Source: Woeseiaceae bacterium (GTDB lineage Bacteria > Pseudomonadota > Gammaproteobacteria > Steroidobacterales > Woeseiaceae). From it: a stretch of 64,000 nucleotides of DNA. The stretch covers positions 62,001 through 126,000 of the forward strand of contig JAJFKP010000006.1 of NCBI GenBank assembly GCA_021773135.1, read 5' to 3'. This document shows positions 1 to 10,150 of this stretch, piece by piece. Every line of letters begins with the position of its first letter. Within the stretch, counting starts at the first letter, position 1. The notes under the pieces are model-generated. The model ran no database searches. It was given only the letters and a program-made list of their open reading frames with translations, and was not told the DNA's origin. A program made the translations under genes and the position numbers.

Positions 1-3000
1 GTAGCGACTCCGCCGTAATTGTCTACATAGCGCAACGCGACCGGCGCCGCGCTTCTGGTTGCTGCATCAGCAAACACTGCTCGACCTTCACCGTGCGAGG
101 TCGCTATCGGAATTCTTGAGCCGGTCATGCCCGTAAGAAACAGTGAGTTGGAATCGGTGACTTCAACCAGATTTACTCGCGCTTCAAATTGTTCCGACTT
201 GTTGCGCAGAAACCGCGGCCAGTGATCGGCGCCGGGAATCAGTTCACGCAGATGCGCAATCATTTGACAACCGTTGCAAACGCCCAGGGAAAAAGTATCT
301 GTACGTGCAAAAAAGGCGGCGAACTCATCGCGAAGGCGGCTCTGAAACAGGATGGATTTGGCCCACCCACCGCCGGCACCCAGAACGTCGCCGAATGAGA
401 AGCCACCGCAGGCAACAATGCCCTGATAATCTGCCAGGCTGTCACGGTTGCTGGTCAGATCATGCATGTGTACATCGACCGCATCGAAGCCTGCGCACAT
501 AAACGCCGCAGCCATTTCGTACTGGCTGTTGACTCCCTGCTCCCTGAGAACAGCAACCCGCGGTTTCTGGCCGCCAACCAGGGGTGCGGCAATATTCTCT
601 GACGGATCAAAAGTCAGTGCCGCATTTAAGCCGGGATCATCTACATCAAGGATTGCATCATATTCCTCAAGCGCAGTTGCCGGATTATCGCGCATCGCCT
701 GCATGCGCCAGGTCAGCTCCGACCACGCGCGTTGCAGATCGACTCTGCCAGCCCTGAAGACGACGTTGTCGTCGTTGTACAAGGTTAACTGGTCGTCGGG
801 TTCGACCCTGCCAATTTCAACCCAGCCCGCGCCGCAGTCGTCGAGCAGTGCAAGAGCTTGCGGAAGATTGCTATCGGCAATCTGCAATACCGCCCCAAGC
901 TCTTCGTTGAACAGCTGCGCCAGCAGATCCGAATCGGATCCGGCCAGACGAAGTGAGGCCCCCAAGTGTCCCGCGAACATCATCTCCGCTACTGTCGCCA
1001 GTAAGCCGCCATCGGACCGGTCGTGGTACGCCAGGATCAGTTCGTGTTCACTAAGCACCTGGATAGACCGGAACAGACTGATGAGTTGGTGTGCGTGGTC
1101 TAGGTCCGGCGTCGCGCCGCCAAAGCGTTCGAACACCTGGGCCAGGCATGATCCTCCGAGCCTGGTCGCGCCAGCCGAAGCATCAACGAGCAACAGCGTA
1201 CTGGGTTCATCAACTGAGCGCAGTTGCGGCGTTAAATGTCGCCGCACGTCCGTCACCGGCGCGAACGCTGAAACGATCAGTGACACCGGCGCAACCACGT
1301 TGTGCTCGCCCTGGCCGTCTTCCCAGCGTGCTCGCATTGACAACGAATCCTTGCCAACCGGAATTGCGATCCCCAACTCACGGCACAGCTCGGCGCCGAC
1401 CGCCTCGACCGTATCGAAAAGGTTTGCGTCCTCACCGGGATGCCCTGCCGCCGCCATCCAGTTTGCCGATAGTCGGATCTGGCCTATGTCGGTTATTGCT
1501 GCTGCCGCAATATTCGTTACTGCTTCACCCACCGCCATGCGTCCGGAAGCGGGTGCATTCAATGTCGCCAGTGGCGTACGTTCGCCCATGGCCATCGCCT
1601 CACCGCTCACACCCCGGTACCCGCTCGCCGTGATCGCTACATCGCTGACCGGAGTCTGCCAAGGTCCTACGAATTGGTCGCGCACGGTCAGTCCGCCGAC
1701 CGTTCTGTCGCCAATGTGAATGAGAAACGTTTTATTAGCGACCGCAGGAAAGCGCAGCACTCGATAAATCGCTTCTTCAAGTTCAATTCCCGACAAATCC
1801 AGCGGCGCGGATGGACGACTGAGCCGAGTTACATTGCGCGTCATCCGCGGTGCTTTGCCCAGCAACATTTCCATTGGCATGTCGACAGGCCGATTGTCGA
1901 ACTCGACATCATTAACGACCAGCTGCTCATCCTTGGTCAGGACGCCGATGACCGCATGCGGACAATTTTCCCGCGCACAAAGCTCGCCGAATTCTTTGGT
2001 CCTGTCGCTGGCTACGATCAGGACATAGCGCTCTTGGGCCTCGTTACACCATATGCCCATGGGTGACATGCCCGGTTCGGCGTTTGGAATGTTGCGTAGT
2101 TCCACGACCGCGCCATGCTTGCTGTGATCGACTGCTTCAGGAACGGCATTCGACAACCCGCCGGCACCAACATCATGAATAAGCAGTATCGGATTGTCGT
2201 CCCCCATCGCCCAGCAACGATCAATCACCTCCTGTGCGCGGCGCTCCATTTCCGGGTTGCCGCGTTGCACCGACGCGAAATCGAGATCCTCGGAGCTTGC
2301 GCCACTTGCCAGGCTGGACGCCGCGCCGCCACCCAGCCCAATCAGCATGGCTGGCCCACCGAGTACGATAATGTTCGCTCCGACGGGTACGTCGATTTTT
2401 GATGCATGCCCGGCACGAACGTTGCCGACGCCGCCGGCGATCATTATCGGTTTGTGATAGCCGCGAATTTCATTGTCGGGCAAACCCGGAAGCCTGGCCT
2501 CAAAGCTGCGGAAATAGCCGAGCAGATTTGGCCGACCAAACTCATTATTGAAAGCGGCGCCTCCTATGGGCCCCTCCAGCATGATCTGCAACGGTGTGGC
2601 CATTCGGTCAGGGTGCGGAAAATCGATTTCCCAGGGCTGAGCGTAATCCGGGATGCGCAGGTGCGACACTGTGAAACCAGTTAATCCGGCTTTCGGTTTG
2701 GCACCAAGCCCGGTCGCCCCTTCATCGCGAATCTCCCCTCCGGAGCCCGTTGCCGCACCCGGAAAGGGAGAAATTGCGGTAGGGTGATTATGCGTTTCAA
2801 CCTTCATGAGGATGTGGATAGGTTCATCCTCATAGGTAAACAGGCGCTCCGTGGCATTGGGCATCAGGCGATGTCCCTGCCACCCCGCTATCACAGCGGC
2901 ATTGTCGGAATACGCGGATAACACGCCGTCGGGGCTTGCAGCCGTGGTGCTGCGAATCATGTCGAATAGCTGTTCTGACCGGGATTCGCCGTCGATGATC

Positions 3001-3722
3001 CAGTCCGCGTTGAAGATCTTATGGCGGCAATGTTCGGAGTTCGCCTGTGCGAACATCATCAACTCCACGTCAGTGGGATTCCTCTCGAGCGCGGCAAAGT
3101 TGGCCGACAGGTACTCGATTTCGTCCGCGGACAGCGCCAACCCCAGCTCAATGTTTGCCCGCGCCAATGCGTGTATACCCTCGGCCAGCAAGGGCACTTC
3201 AATCAGGCGCGCCGGCTCACGAAGCGCGAATAACAAGGCTGCGTCCTCACTATGCATGAACTGACATTCAGTCATGCGGTCGTGAAGAGTCGCGCCCACT
3301 ATTCGTAACGACGGCTCATCCAGAGTTTCACTGCACGTCAACGCATAGCAAACGCCTCGTTCGATTCGATCGACGCCAGCAAGATCGCAGGCCAGCGCAA
3401 TTTCGGTCGCTTTACTGGACCAGGGTGAAATGGTGCCCGGGCGCGGTGCGATGTAGATGAGCTGCGCATCACTCGCAAAGGAGCGCACTGGTTCGCCGGA
3501 CAGTAATAATGCATCCACTTTGGCGCGTACGCCTGGCGAAACAGCCCCGTGAGAACTGACAAAATAGGTAAAGCGGGCATCAAGGCTCAGAACGCGTGCG
3601 TCCCGGCGGCGGAGTTCTTCGAGATGCCTCTGCAGGCGGAATCCGGATAATGCGGACTGGCCCGCCAGTTCACTGAATGATCGTGGGATCTCTGCCGGCA
3701 GGTCAGACGCTGGTATGGACAA
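1..3722 (-). CDS. purL: Phosphoribosylformylglycinamidine synthase, large single-chain form (3' end beyond window)
   Basis: It converts FGAR, ATP and glutamine to FGAM, the fourth step of de novo purine synthesis in the cytoplasm. About 1240 of the usual ~1295 residues are visible; the C-terminus lies beyond base 1. Translation shows the PurL signatures [17 protein letters not shown] near the N-terminus, [19 protein letters not shown] and [18 protein letters not shown] in the synthase core, and NLVEVTDSN and ATSHGEGRA in the C-terminal glutaminase domain. I chose the TTG start at 3722 because an AGGAAACAGC ribosome-binding site sits directly before it and the protein aligns from there. The segments I translated, at both ends and in the middle, share one frame. 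In enterics purL lies divergent from mltF; here about 7 kb of other genes separate them. Confidence 0.95.
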   Translation of the reverse strand, partial: MSIPASDLPAEIPRSFSELAGQSALSGFRLQRHLEELRRRDARVLSLDARFTYFVSSHGAVSPGVRAKVDALLLSGEPVRSFASDAQLIYIAPRPGTISPWSSKATEIALACDLAGVDRIERGVCYALTCSETLDEPSLRIVGATLHDRMTECQFMHSEDAALLFALREPARLIEVPLLAEGIHALARANIELGLALSADEIEYLSANFAALERNPTDVELMMFAQANSEHCRHKIFNADWIIDGESRSEQLFDMIRSTTAASPDGVLSAYSDNAAVIAGWQGHRLMPNATERLFTYEDEPIHILMKVETHNHPTAISPFPGAATGSGGEIRDEGATGLGAKPKAGLTGFTVSHLRIPDYAQPWEIDFPHPDRMATPLQIMLEGPIGGAAFNNEFGRPNLLGYFRSFEARLPGLPDNEIRGYHKPIMIAGGVGNVRAGHASKIDVPVGANIIVLGGPAMLIGLGGGAASSLASGASSEDLDFASVQRGNPEMERRAQEVIDRCWAMGDDNPILLIHDVGAGGLSNAVPEAVDHSKHGAVVELRNIPNAEPGMSPMGIWCNEAQERYVLIVASDRTKEFGELCARENCPHAVIGVLTKDEQLVVNDVEFDNRPVDMPMEMLLGKAPRMTRNVTRLSRPSAPLDLSGIELEEAIYRVLRFPAVANKTFLIHIGDRTVGGLTVRDQFVGPWQTPVSDVAITASGYRGVSGEAMAMGERTPLATLNAPASGRMAVGEAVTNIAAAAITDIGQIRLSANWMAAAGHPGEDANLFDTVEAVGAELCRELGIAIPVGKDSLSMRARWEDGQGEHNVVAPVSLIVSAFAPVTDVRRHLTPQLRSVDEPSTLLLVDASAGATRLGGSCLAQVFERFGGATPDLDHAHQLISLFRSIQVLSEHELILAYHDRSDGGLLATVAEMMFAGHLGASLRLAGSDSDLLAQLFNEELGAVLQIADSNLPQALALLDDCGAGWVEIGRVEPDDQLTLYNDDNVVFRAGRVDLQRAWSELTWRMQAMRDNPATALEEYDAILDVDDPGLNAALTFDPSENIAAPLVGGQKPRVAVLREQGVNSQYEMAAAFMCAGFDAVDVHMHDLTSNRDSLADYQGIVACGGFSFGDVLGAGGGWAKSILFQSRLRDEFAAFFARTDTFSLGVCNGCQMIAHLRELIPGADHWPRFLRNKSEQFEARVNLVEVTDSNSLFLTGMTGSRIPIATSHGEGRAVFADAATRSAAPVALRYVDNYGGVA

Positions 3723-3839
3723 GCTGTTTCCTGATCTGGAATCTGGTCGCGTAACGAGGGGGTTCGGGTGACCGCGATGATACCGAAGCCACCTGCGACC
3801 GACCAGCAATATTCACGCGAATCCGGGCGGCGAATTACC

Positions 3840-4175
3840 TCAGGACTTATTGCCCTCGCCCGGCGTATAAAGTGGCATAGGAAACTGCGCGACGTTACCG
3901 CCCTCGACCTTTGAAATCTTGCTTGTGCCCTGTTTGTCCACTTCGTCGATCCGGACAATGGAATGCATCGGCAGATAAGTCCGCTTGACCCCTTTGAATT
4001 CAGCCTTGATTTTCTCCTCGGACGGATCCAGCACGACCGTGCTGCGCTCGCCGAAAATCAGTTCTTCGACCTCGACAAAGCCGAACATTGCGCCATGTCC
4101 GACTTCGCTGGCATAGATTTCGTAAATCTGGCCCTGATTCATGAATATGACTTTGAATATGGTTTTTTCTGCCAT
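3840..4175 (-). CDS. DUF1820 family protein
   Basis: This is a 111-residue protein of the conserved proteobacterial DUF1820 family, whose function is unknown. The family core is clear: an N-terminal KTIFKVIFMNQGQIYEIYA strand pattern, then MFGFVEVEELIFGERS, DPSEEKIKAEF and KRTYLPMHSIVRIDEV. The reading frame is open for 38 codons further upstream, but conservation starts at the ATG at 4175, so that start is used. No strong Shine-Dalgarno sequence is visible. The gene is 117 bases upstream of purL on the same strand and may share its transcript. No signal peptide or membrane segment is seen, so it is probably cytoplasmic. Confidence 0.85.
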   Translation of the reverse strand: MAEKTIFKVIFMNQGQIYEIYASEVGHGAMFGFVEVEELIFGERSTVVLDPSEEKIKAEFKGVKRTYLPMHSIVRIDEVDKQGTSKISKVEGGNVAQFPMPLYTPGEGNKS

Positions 4176-4436
4176 GCCTGTCCGCTTCAGATCGAATTCG
4201 ACCGCCAAAAAAGGGCGGCCAGTGTACCCAAAAAACCGGCCCGTTACCGGCCGTATTCGGGCCGACCTGAATCTGCCGTATTTGGTCATAATCTTTCAGT
4301 ACGCCCAGAAGCGTGGCCAGGAGCACATTGATTTATGTGAACTAATAGGCAGCGGAAGCCGTTGAAAATACGGCAATATCTGTTGCTAGACCGGGCGCAC
4401 GGGCGACGCCAGCGAATAGATTGAACGAGAGTTTGC

Positions 4437-5729
4437 ATGCCGTTACAAATTGAAATTGTAAGTGAACATCAGGAAATGCTCGGCGACGACCACGTGCGCG
4501 TTTTCCGTGAAGGCGGCGGCACGATTGGCCGCTCACTTGAGAGCGACTGGATCCTGCCCGACCCTGATCGATATATATCCAGCAGACACGCCACCATCGA
4601 TTTCCAGAGCGGCGCCTACTACCTGGCCGATATCAGCACCAATGGCGTCTACGTCAACAACGAAAACAAGCCGCTAGGCAAAGGCAATCCCAGGCGGCTT
4701 TTCCACGGCGACAGATTGCGCATGGGCGATTTCGAGTTTCACGTTTCACTCGATGAGGGTGAAGGACTGGAAATGCCGCCACCGGAACCGATGACTGTCG
4801 TGCCGGATCATATCGAGCAGCTGGTCGATGAAGATTCCCTGAAAAGCGGCATTCAGCTACTCGACGAAGAAGCCATCACCGGCGACGCAGATTTCCAGGC
4901 AGCCCTGTTCGGCGGAGCAAGCAAAGCGCAGACGGCTGCTGCCAGGCAAGCACAAGTGGATATCCAGGAAAACCCGTTCGCACCGCCGCCACCTAAAGAA
5001 CAGCAGGCGATTGCTGACGCAGCAACGTTGCTGGATTCCTTCATGGATGGTCTGGGTATAGACCGTGCCGACATTCATCCGTCCACCGATCCACACCAGG
5101 TGTTGGAAAATGCCGGCAGGGTGCTCAAGGAGTTCGTAGACGGCACAGCCGATCTGCTTGTTAGTCGAACGGCGCTCAAGAGCATGTTTCGGCTCGACCA
5201 GACTACCGTGCTGCCACGTCACAACAATCCGCTAAAGCTGTCAGAAAATACCCGTGATTCCATGATGCAGCTGCTGGTCGGCAAGGAAGGTGAGTATCTC
5301 GGGCCGGTCGATGCCGTGCGGGAAGTCTGCCGTGATCTCAAGTATCACCACGACGCCGTCCTGGAGGCCATGATTACGGCCTACCAGGAATTCGCAGACC
5401 GCTTCGATCCGGACGAATTGCAGCAAAACTTTGATCGCACCCTGGATGGCAAACCGTTGTTCAAGAAAATGAACCAGGTCAAATACTGGCAGCTTTACTG
5501 CGACCTTTACCCGATCATGACGCAATCCGGCTCAGGTAAATTCCCACACCAGTTCAGCGAAGAATTCGTCCGCGCATACGAAAAGAATGTCGCCGATTTC
5601 AAGCGCACGGAGCGCAAGCGCCAGCCGCCCCCTGTGCGCAAGCTGCAAGGAGCGCCGCTTGCGTCTAACAACGTAGAGGCAGAACTCGTCGATCAGACTG
5701 ACGAAGCGGGCTACGCCGACCAGTTCTGA
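4437..5729 (+). CDS. tagH: Type VI secretion-associated FHA domain protein TagH/ImpI-like (orphan)
   Basis: This 430-residue protein has an N-terminal forkhead-associated domain (about residues 5-105) with the phosphothreonine-binding pattern GRS (31-33), SSRH (48-51) and STNG (67-70). A low-complexity proline/alanine linker follows. The C-terminal domain (about 230-400) is the one found in type VI secretion FHA proteins (TagH/ImpI/VasC), with YLGPVDAVREVCRDLKYH and KKMNQVKYWQLYCDLYP. In known systems TagH takes part in threonine-phosphorylation control of the T6SS with PpkA and PppA. None of those genes, nor any T6SS structural gene, is in this window. A GAGAG-type ribosome site precedes the ATG. 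A weak terminator follows, before convergent acs. Confidence 0.88.
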   Translation: MPLQIEIVSEHQEMLGDDHVRVFREGGGTIGRSLESDWILPDPDRYISSRHATIDFQSGAYYLADISTNGVYVNNENKPLGKGNPRRLFHGDRLRMGDFEFHVSLDEGEGLEMPPPEPMTVVPDHIEQLVDEDSLKSGIQLLDEEAITGDADFQAALFGGASKAQTAAARQAQVDIQENPFAPPPPKEQQAIADAATLLDSFMDGLGIDRADIHPSTDPHQVLENAGRVLKEFVDGTADLLVSRTALKSMFRLDQTTVLPRHNNPLKLSENTRDSMMQLLVGKEGEYLGPVDAVREVCRDLKYHHDAVLEAMITAYQEFADRFDPDELQQNFDRTLDGKPLFKKMNQVKYWQLYCDLYPIMTQSGSGKFPHQFSEEFVRAYEKNVADFKRTERKRQPPPVRKLQGAPLASNNVEAELVDQTDEAGYADQF

Positions 5730-5773
5730 GGATGGTCCCGACGACCATGGTCTTGCCTGCATAGTTGCAATTC

Positions 5774-5805
5774 TTAGGATTATTAACGTCCTAACAACTT
5801 TTTTT
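5774..5805 (+). terminator. Probable Rho-independent terminator of tagH
   Basis: The inverted repeat TTAGGA (5774-5779) / TCCTAA (5789-5794) has a nine-base loop. Four bases later comes a run of seven T (5799-5805). The stem is only six AT-rich pairs, so it is weak. It lies between convergent tagH and acs. Confidence 0.5.
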
Positions 5806-5835
5806 CCTGTTGATTCTTATCCTGCTGGTCGGTTG

Positions 5836-7776
5836 CTATCGGTTCATCCGCTTCGCGACGAGATCGTCGACCACGCCCGGGTCCGCCAGCGTCGACGTGT
5901 CGCCGAGATTTTCGAATTCATTCTCGGCTACCTTGCGTAAAATCCGCCGCATTATTTTTCCTGAACGCGTCTTTGGCAAACCCGGTGCCCACTGGATGAA
6001 ATCCGGGGTTGCGATCGGCCCGATTTCCTTTCGTACCCACTGGCGCAACTCGGCCAACAGTTCGTCGCTGGCCTCCACGCCGTCCATGAGCGTGACATAG
6101 GCATAGATACCCTGACCTTTGATCTCATGGGGACAGCCCACGACCGCCGCTTCGGCCACGTACTTGTGGGCGACCAGCGCACTTTCGACCTCAGCAGTAC
6201 CCATGCGATGACCGGAGACATTGAGAACATCATCCACTCGGCCGGTGATCCAGAAATAGCCGTCTTCATCACGTCGGACGCCGTCGCCGGTAAAATAGCA
6301 GCCGTCGAAGGCAGAGAAATAGGTATCGACAAAACGCTGATGGTCGCCGTAAACCGTGCGCATCTGGCCGGGCCAGCTGTCTGTGATGACGAGCATGCCT
6401 TCTGCAACGCCAGTGAGAATATTGCCATCATTGTCGACCACCTCGGGCTGCACGCCGAACAGCGGTTTAGTCGCCGAACCCGGTTTCAGGTCGGTTGCGC
6501 CCGGCAGCGGGCTAATGAGAATACCGCCTGTTTCCGTTTGCCACCAGGTATCAACTATGGGGCAGCGCCCGTCGCCGACGACATGGTAATACCACTCCCA
6601 GGCCTCGGGATTGATAGGCTCGCCGACCGAACCCAAGAGGCGCAAACTCTGCCGGGACGTTCTCCTGACCGGCTCATCACCCTCGCGCATCAGTGCGCGA
6701 ATCGCTGTCGGGGCGGTATAGCAAATGTTTACCTGGTGTTTGTCACAGACTTCCCAGAAGCGTGACGCGGACGGATAGTTTGGAACGCCCTCGAACATCA
6801 GCGTCGTCGCACCGTTGGCGAGCGGTCCGTAGACGATATAGGTGTGCCCGGTCACCCACCCTACATCTGCGGTACACCAATAAATGTCGCCGGGATGATA
6901 GTCGAATACCAGCTCATGGGTGAGCGCGGCATACACCATATAACCGCCGGTGGTATGCAATACGCCCTTTGGTTTGCCCGTCGAACCCGACGTGTAAAGA
7001 ATAAACAACGGATCCTCTGCGCCCATTTCCTCGCATGGACAGTCCGCACCGACCGTTGCCTCCAGGTCATGGAGCCACGCGTCTCGCCCGTCCGTCCAGT
7101 CGATATCGGCGCCCGTATTTTTGACCACGAGCACGCTCTTGAGAGTCGTGACGAGCGGATTCTCCGCCGCGCGATCCACGTTGTCCTTTAACGGCACTGC
7201 CTTGGCGCCGCGAACCCCCTGGTCGGCAGTGATAACGATGTTCGATTCACAGTCGTGAATACGTCCTGCCAATGCGTCAGGAGAGAATCCACCAAAGACG
7301 ACGGAATGAACTGCGCCGATTCTCGCGCAGGCAAGAATGGCGACTGCCGCCTCCGGGATCATCGGCAGGTAGATCGTTATGCGGTCCCCTTTTCCTGCCC
7401 CAAGGGTCTTAAGTACATTTGCAAACCGGCAAACGCGTTCATGCAGTTCCCGGTAGGTGATTGACAGGTCAACCGCAGGGTCGTCGCCTTCCCAGATGAT
7501 GGCGACATCGTCCCCTTTTGTCTCGAGATGCCGGTCGACGCAGTTGTAGCACGCATTGAGTGTACCGTCCTCGAACCAGCGAATATGCAAATCATCTTTC
7601 GCGAAGGAAACATCCTTAATCTTGGTGAACGGTTTGATCCAATCGATACGCTGAGCCTGCTCCGCCCAAAATCCTTCGTTGTCGTCCACGGACCGCCGGT
7701 ACATTTGCTCATATTCTTTTGCGTTCACCAGCGGGTTTCGTTCTGCGTCGGCGGGTACTTTGTAGAGTTTCGTCAT
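5836..7776 (-). CDS. acs: Acetyl-CoA synthetase (AMP-forming)
   Basis: It activates acetate to acetyl-CoA through acetyl-AMP. The 646 residues match the family length. Motifs visible are [19 protein letters not shown] (P-loop-like A3 motif), [17 protein letters not shown] and the C-terminal [13 protein letters not shown], whose lysine is the known acetylation site that switches off Acs. The N-terminus ([14 protein letters not shown], then [13 protein letters not shown]) is typical. Its ATG overlaps the stop of the CitE-like gene in an ATGA junction, so it is the last gene of a coupled three-gene operon with a MaoC hydratase and a CitE-like lyase. That context suggests a role beyond general acetate scavenging. 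Confidence 0.96.
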   Translation of the reverse strand: MTKLYKVPADAERNPLVNAKEYEQMYRRSVDDNEGFWAEQAQRIDWIKPFTKIKDVSFAKDDLHIRWFEDGTLNACYNCVDRHLETKGDDVAIIWEGDDPAVDLSITYRELHERVCRFANVLKTLGAGKGDRITIYLPMIPEAAVAILACARIGAVHSVVFGGFSPDALAGRIHDCESNIVITADQGVRGAKAVPLKDNVDRAAENPLVTTLKSVLVVKNTGADIDWTDGRDAWLHDLEATVGADCPCEEMGAEDPLFILYTSGSTGKPKGVLHTTGGYMVYAALTHELVFDYHPGDIYWCTADVGWVTGHTYIVYGPLANGATTLMFEGVPNYPSASRFWEVCDKHQVNICYTAPTAIRALMREGDEPVRRTSRQSLRLLGSVGEPINPEAWEWYYHVVGDGRCPIVDTWWQTETGGILISPLPGATDLKPGSATKPLFGVQPEVVDNDGNILTGVAEGMLVITDSWPGQMRTVYGDHQRFVDTYFSAFDGCYFTGDGVRRDEDGYFWITGRVDDVLNVSGHRMGTAEVESALVAHKYVAEAAVVGCPHEIKGQGIYAYVTLMDGVEASDELLAELRQWVRKEIGPIATPDFIQWAPGLPKTRSGKIMRRILRKVAENEFENLGDTSTLADPGVVDDLVAKRMNR

Positions 7777-8651
7777 CAGGATTCCCTGTCAATACGTGCT
7801 GCTCGTTCCAGAATTCGTTCTGCCTGAAGCAGGTGCGGTCGATCGATCATTTCTCCGTCCATGCCTAATGCACCGGCCCCGGGATTGTCGGTAAACATTT
7901 TTACAATCTTCCTCGCTCGCGTAATTTCAGTCGCGGTTGGCAGGAACGCCAAGTTGATGACGGCAACCTGGTCGGGATGGATCGCCAGCATGCCCGCGAA
8001 CCCGTCGCGACGTGCAACTGCAGCATATTGTGCCAGTCCATCAAGGTCCCGAAAATCGGTATAGACCGTTTCGATTGCCGGAACGTCGGACGCGGCCGCA
8101 GCATAAAGTGTCAATGAACGCGCCAACTCGTAAGGCGGCAGCCAGTTGCCGTCCGCACCTTTATTCGCCAGTGCGCCGACGGCGGCGCTCAGATCTTCCG
8201 CACCCCACGCCAGTCCGGCCAGGCGCGGCGTGGCGGCCGCGTACTCGTGTAAATGAAACATCGCGATGGGGCATTCAGTGACAATTGGCAATAACTCGGT
8301 GCTGCCCGGCTCAATATCGTGCTCCTGCTCCAACACATCAACGAGCATGGACAACTGGTTTACGTCTCTGGCACCTTCAGGTTTAGGCAAAACAATACCG
8401 CTGGGCTGCGACGGCATGACAGATCGCAGATCCTCGAGGGCATCAACAGAATTCAGCGCATTGATGCGCACCCAGACAGCTGCGGTGTGCTCCTGTGACA
8501 GAAACTCACGCACCCGCTCGCGTGCGGCGGGTCGTGCCGCTGGCTGCACGGAGTCCTCGAGATCGATGATCAGTGCGTCGGCACCAACCTGGTCCGCCTT
8601 GGCAAGTTTCTGCTGGCTGTCTCCGGGGACGAATAAAAAACTGCGACTCAT
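7776..8651 (-). CDS. HpcH/HpaI (CitE-like) CoA-ester lyase or thioesterase
   Basis: This is a 291-residue member of the citrate lyase beta-subunit superfamily, which makes or cleaves C-C bonds in malyl-, methylmalyl- or citramalyl-CoA, or hydrolyses malyl-CoA. The sequence has [13 protein letters not shown], the metal-site stretch [27 protein letters not shown] and [14 protein letters not shown]. The chosen ATG (8651) gives the usual [10 protein letters not shown] start and overlaps the MaoC stop as ATGA; a further in-frame start 36 bases upstream is not conserved. Its stop overlaps the acs start the same way. Neighbours (MaoC hydratase, acetyl-CoA synthetase) suggest a hydration-then-cleavage route ending in acetyl-CoA. 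The exact substrate cannot be read from the sequence. Confidence 0.85.
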   Translation of the reverse strand: MSRSFLFVPGDSQQKLAKADQVGADALIIDLEDSVQPAARPAARERVREFLSQEHTAAVWVRINALNSVDALEDLRSVMPSQPSGIVLPKPEGARDVNQLSMLVDVLEQEHDIEPGSTELLPIVTECPIAMFHLHEYAAATPRLAGLAWGAEDLSAAVGALANKGADGNWLPPYELARSLTLYAAAASDVPAIETVYTDFRDLDGLAQYAAVARRDGFAGMLAIHPDQVAVINLAFLPTATEITRARKIVKMFTDNPGAGALGMDGEMIDRPHLLQAERILERAARIDRES

Positions 8652-9100
8652 GCAGGTCGTCGCATCATCAGCGCCGATCGTTTGCATTCACCGACCAGGA
8701 CGTCGTTCTGGTTGTAAGCTCGATGCGCGAATATGACAATACCGTTGTCGGGTCGGGACTTGCTGTCCCTGACGTCGAGCACCTCGCTTTCGATTCGAAT
8801 CGTATCGCCGTGAAATAACGGGTGCGGGAATCGGACCTCATCCCAGCCCAGGTTGGCCACGGTCGTGCCAACCGTTGTATCGCCGACCGAGATTCCCACC
8901 ATGAAGCCCAGCGTCAGGCAGCTGTTGACGATCGGCCTGCCGAATTCACTTTTTTTCATGTACTCGGCATCGAGGTGCAATGGAGCGGGATTGTGCGTTA
9001 GCGCGCTGAACCAGACATTGTCCGCCTCCGTTATCGTACGCCTGATGCCGTGCCTGAATGTTTGCCCGACCTCGAATTCTTCGAAGTAGTGTCCCGCCAT
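8648..9100 (-). CDS. MaoC-like hot-dog acyl-CoA hydratase
   Basis: This 150-residue single hot-dog-fold protein is predicted to hydrate an enoyl-CoA type substrate. GHYFEEFEVGQTF, FSALTHNPAPLHLDAEYMKKS and GRPIVNSCLTLGFMVGISV are the usual MaoC motifs, including the Asn/Asp...His region. ATG at 9100 is preferred over GTG at 9109 because AAGGTG lies six bases before it. It is the first gene of the operon with the CitE-like and acs genes and follows a terminator. MaoC plus CitE pairs occur in itaconate (hydratase plus citramalyl-CoA lyase) and mesaconyl/malyl-CoA pathways, so the substrate may be a dicarboxylic acyl-CoA (inference). Confidence 0.85.
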   Translation of the reverse strand: MAGHYFEEFEVGQTFRHGIRRTITEADNVWFSALTHNPAPLHLDAEYMKKSEFGRPIVNSCLTLGFMVGISVGDTTVGTTVANLGWDEVRFPHPLFHGDTIRIESEVLDVRDSKSRPDNGIVIFAHRAYNQNDVLVGECKRSALMMRRPA

Positions 9101-9134
9101 CGGTCGCACCTTTTAACCCAACAGTGCTGCATGA

Positions 9135-9170
9135 TAGAAAAACGCTCGCCCTGTCACCAGAGCGAGCGTT
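9135..9170 (-). terminator. Rho-independent terminator after the aldo/keto reductase gene
   Basis: A perfect nine-base inverted repeat, AACGCTCGC (9141-9149) and GCGAGCGTT (9162-9170), is followed on the minus strand by a run of T (9136-9142). It separates the reductase gene from the downstream MaoC-CitE-Acs operon. Confidence 0.85.
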
Positions 9171-9196
9171 CCAGATTCGCCATCTCCCCTGCTGAA

Positions 9197-10150
9197 TCAG
9201 GCGGCAGGGAGCGCGTCCACGAATTCCTGCATTCGTTGGCGAGCCGCCGCATCGGGCAGGTCGCCGTAAGCAGCGCCAATATTGTCGAGCATGTTTTTCG
9301 GCTTGCTCGTAGCGCCGGTCACGCAGGTCACTGCGGGATGTGCGGCCACATACTTGATGAAGAACTGTCCCCATGAATTTGCGCCAAACTCCTGTGCCCA
9401 CGCAGGAACATCGATGCCGCGAACGCGCGACCACAGTCTTGTGCGACCGAACGGAACGTAAGCCAGCACCGCAAGACCCAACTCCTGCGCCAGCGGCAGA
9501 ATCATGTCGGCCGACTCGCGATTATCGACCGCGTAGTCAACACCGATGAAATCAACGGGTTCCTCGCGCATAACCCTGGCCAGATCCGGATAGCGATTGG
9601 CGCTGGTCGACGTCACACCAATATAGCGCACCCGCCCTTCTTCCCTGTATTCCTTCAGGATACCCATCTGGGTCGGAATATCGCCGAGATTGTGGACCTG
9701 GATGAGGTCAATCGGGTCCTTCCCAATGTAATCGAAGGAGCGTTCAATTTGTGCGCGGGCCGCGGCAGGATCAGCGCGACCGTCTCCGCCGCGTCTAACG
9801 ACGTTGACCTTTGTTGCCCAGAAAACACGATCCTTCAGCCCCATATCCTGAACGATTTTCCCGGCAACTTCTTCGGACGCACCGTATCCGGGTGCCGTAT
9901 CAAAGACAGAACCGCCATTGTCCACCAGGGTTTCAAAGACGCCGCGCAGAGCAGTGTAATCTTCGCTTTGCGCCACGGTGCGAAACGTTGCTGAACTTCC
10001 CAGTCCAACAATCGGCAATTCTTCGCCGGTTTTGGGAATTGCCCGCTTGATGATATCGCCTGTTTCCAGCGCATGTAGCAAGCCTGCAGGCAGCGTTGCA
10101 GCTGTGCTTGCAAGCGCGGAATATTTTAGACAGTCACGTCGCGTCAGCAT
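9197..10150 (-). CDS. Aldo/keto reductase with Tat-type signal
   Basis: This is a 317-residue NADPH-type aldo/keto reductase. The N-terminus, MLTRRDCLKYSALASTAATL, is a twin-arginine signal (RR at 4-5, then LK and a hydrophobic stretch ending in Ala), so the enzyme is probably exported folded. The catalytic tetrad is recognisable: Asp in SVFDTAPGYG, Tyr of the same segment, Lys in WATKV and His in QVHNLGD. The C-terminal cofactor segment VTGATSKPKNMLDNI is present. It has its own terminator and a long empty upstream region, so it is probably monocistronic. Physiological substrate unknown. Confidence 0.88.
   Translation of the reverse strand: MLTRRDCLKYSALASTAATLPAGLLHALETGDIIKRAIPKTGEELPIVGLGSSATFRTVAQSEDYTALRGVFETLVDNGGSVFDTAPGYGASEEVAGKIVQDMGLKDRVFWATKVNVVRRGGDGRADPAAARAQIERSFDYIGKDPIDLIQVHNLGDIPTQMGILKEYREEGRVRYIGVTSTSANRYPDLARVMREEPVDFIGVDYAVDNRESADMILPLAQELGLAVLAYVPFGRTRLWSRVRGIDVPAWAQEFGANSWGQFFIKYVAAHPAVTCVTGATSKPKNMLDNIGAAYGDLPDAAARQRMQEFVDALPAA

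Noticed and set aside
448-1719. 423-codon open frame on the plus strand
   Set aside because: It lies antisense to purL, whose translation is well conserved in this stretch. The composition (Ser/Pro/Arg-rich, no domain) is typical of a shadow frame in GC-rich coding DNA.
1-3722. Possible frameshifted purL pseudogene
   Set aside because: Motifs at both ends and in the middle of the gene lie in one frame starting at 3722; the gene only appears incomplete because its end lies outside the window.
4222-4260. GGCCCG...CGGGCC inverted repeat upstream of the DUF1820 gene
   Set aside because: GC-rich and near a start, without a T-run; too weak to call a regulatory structure.
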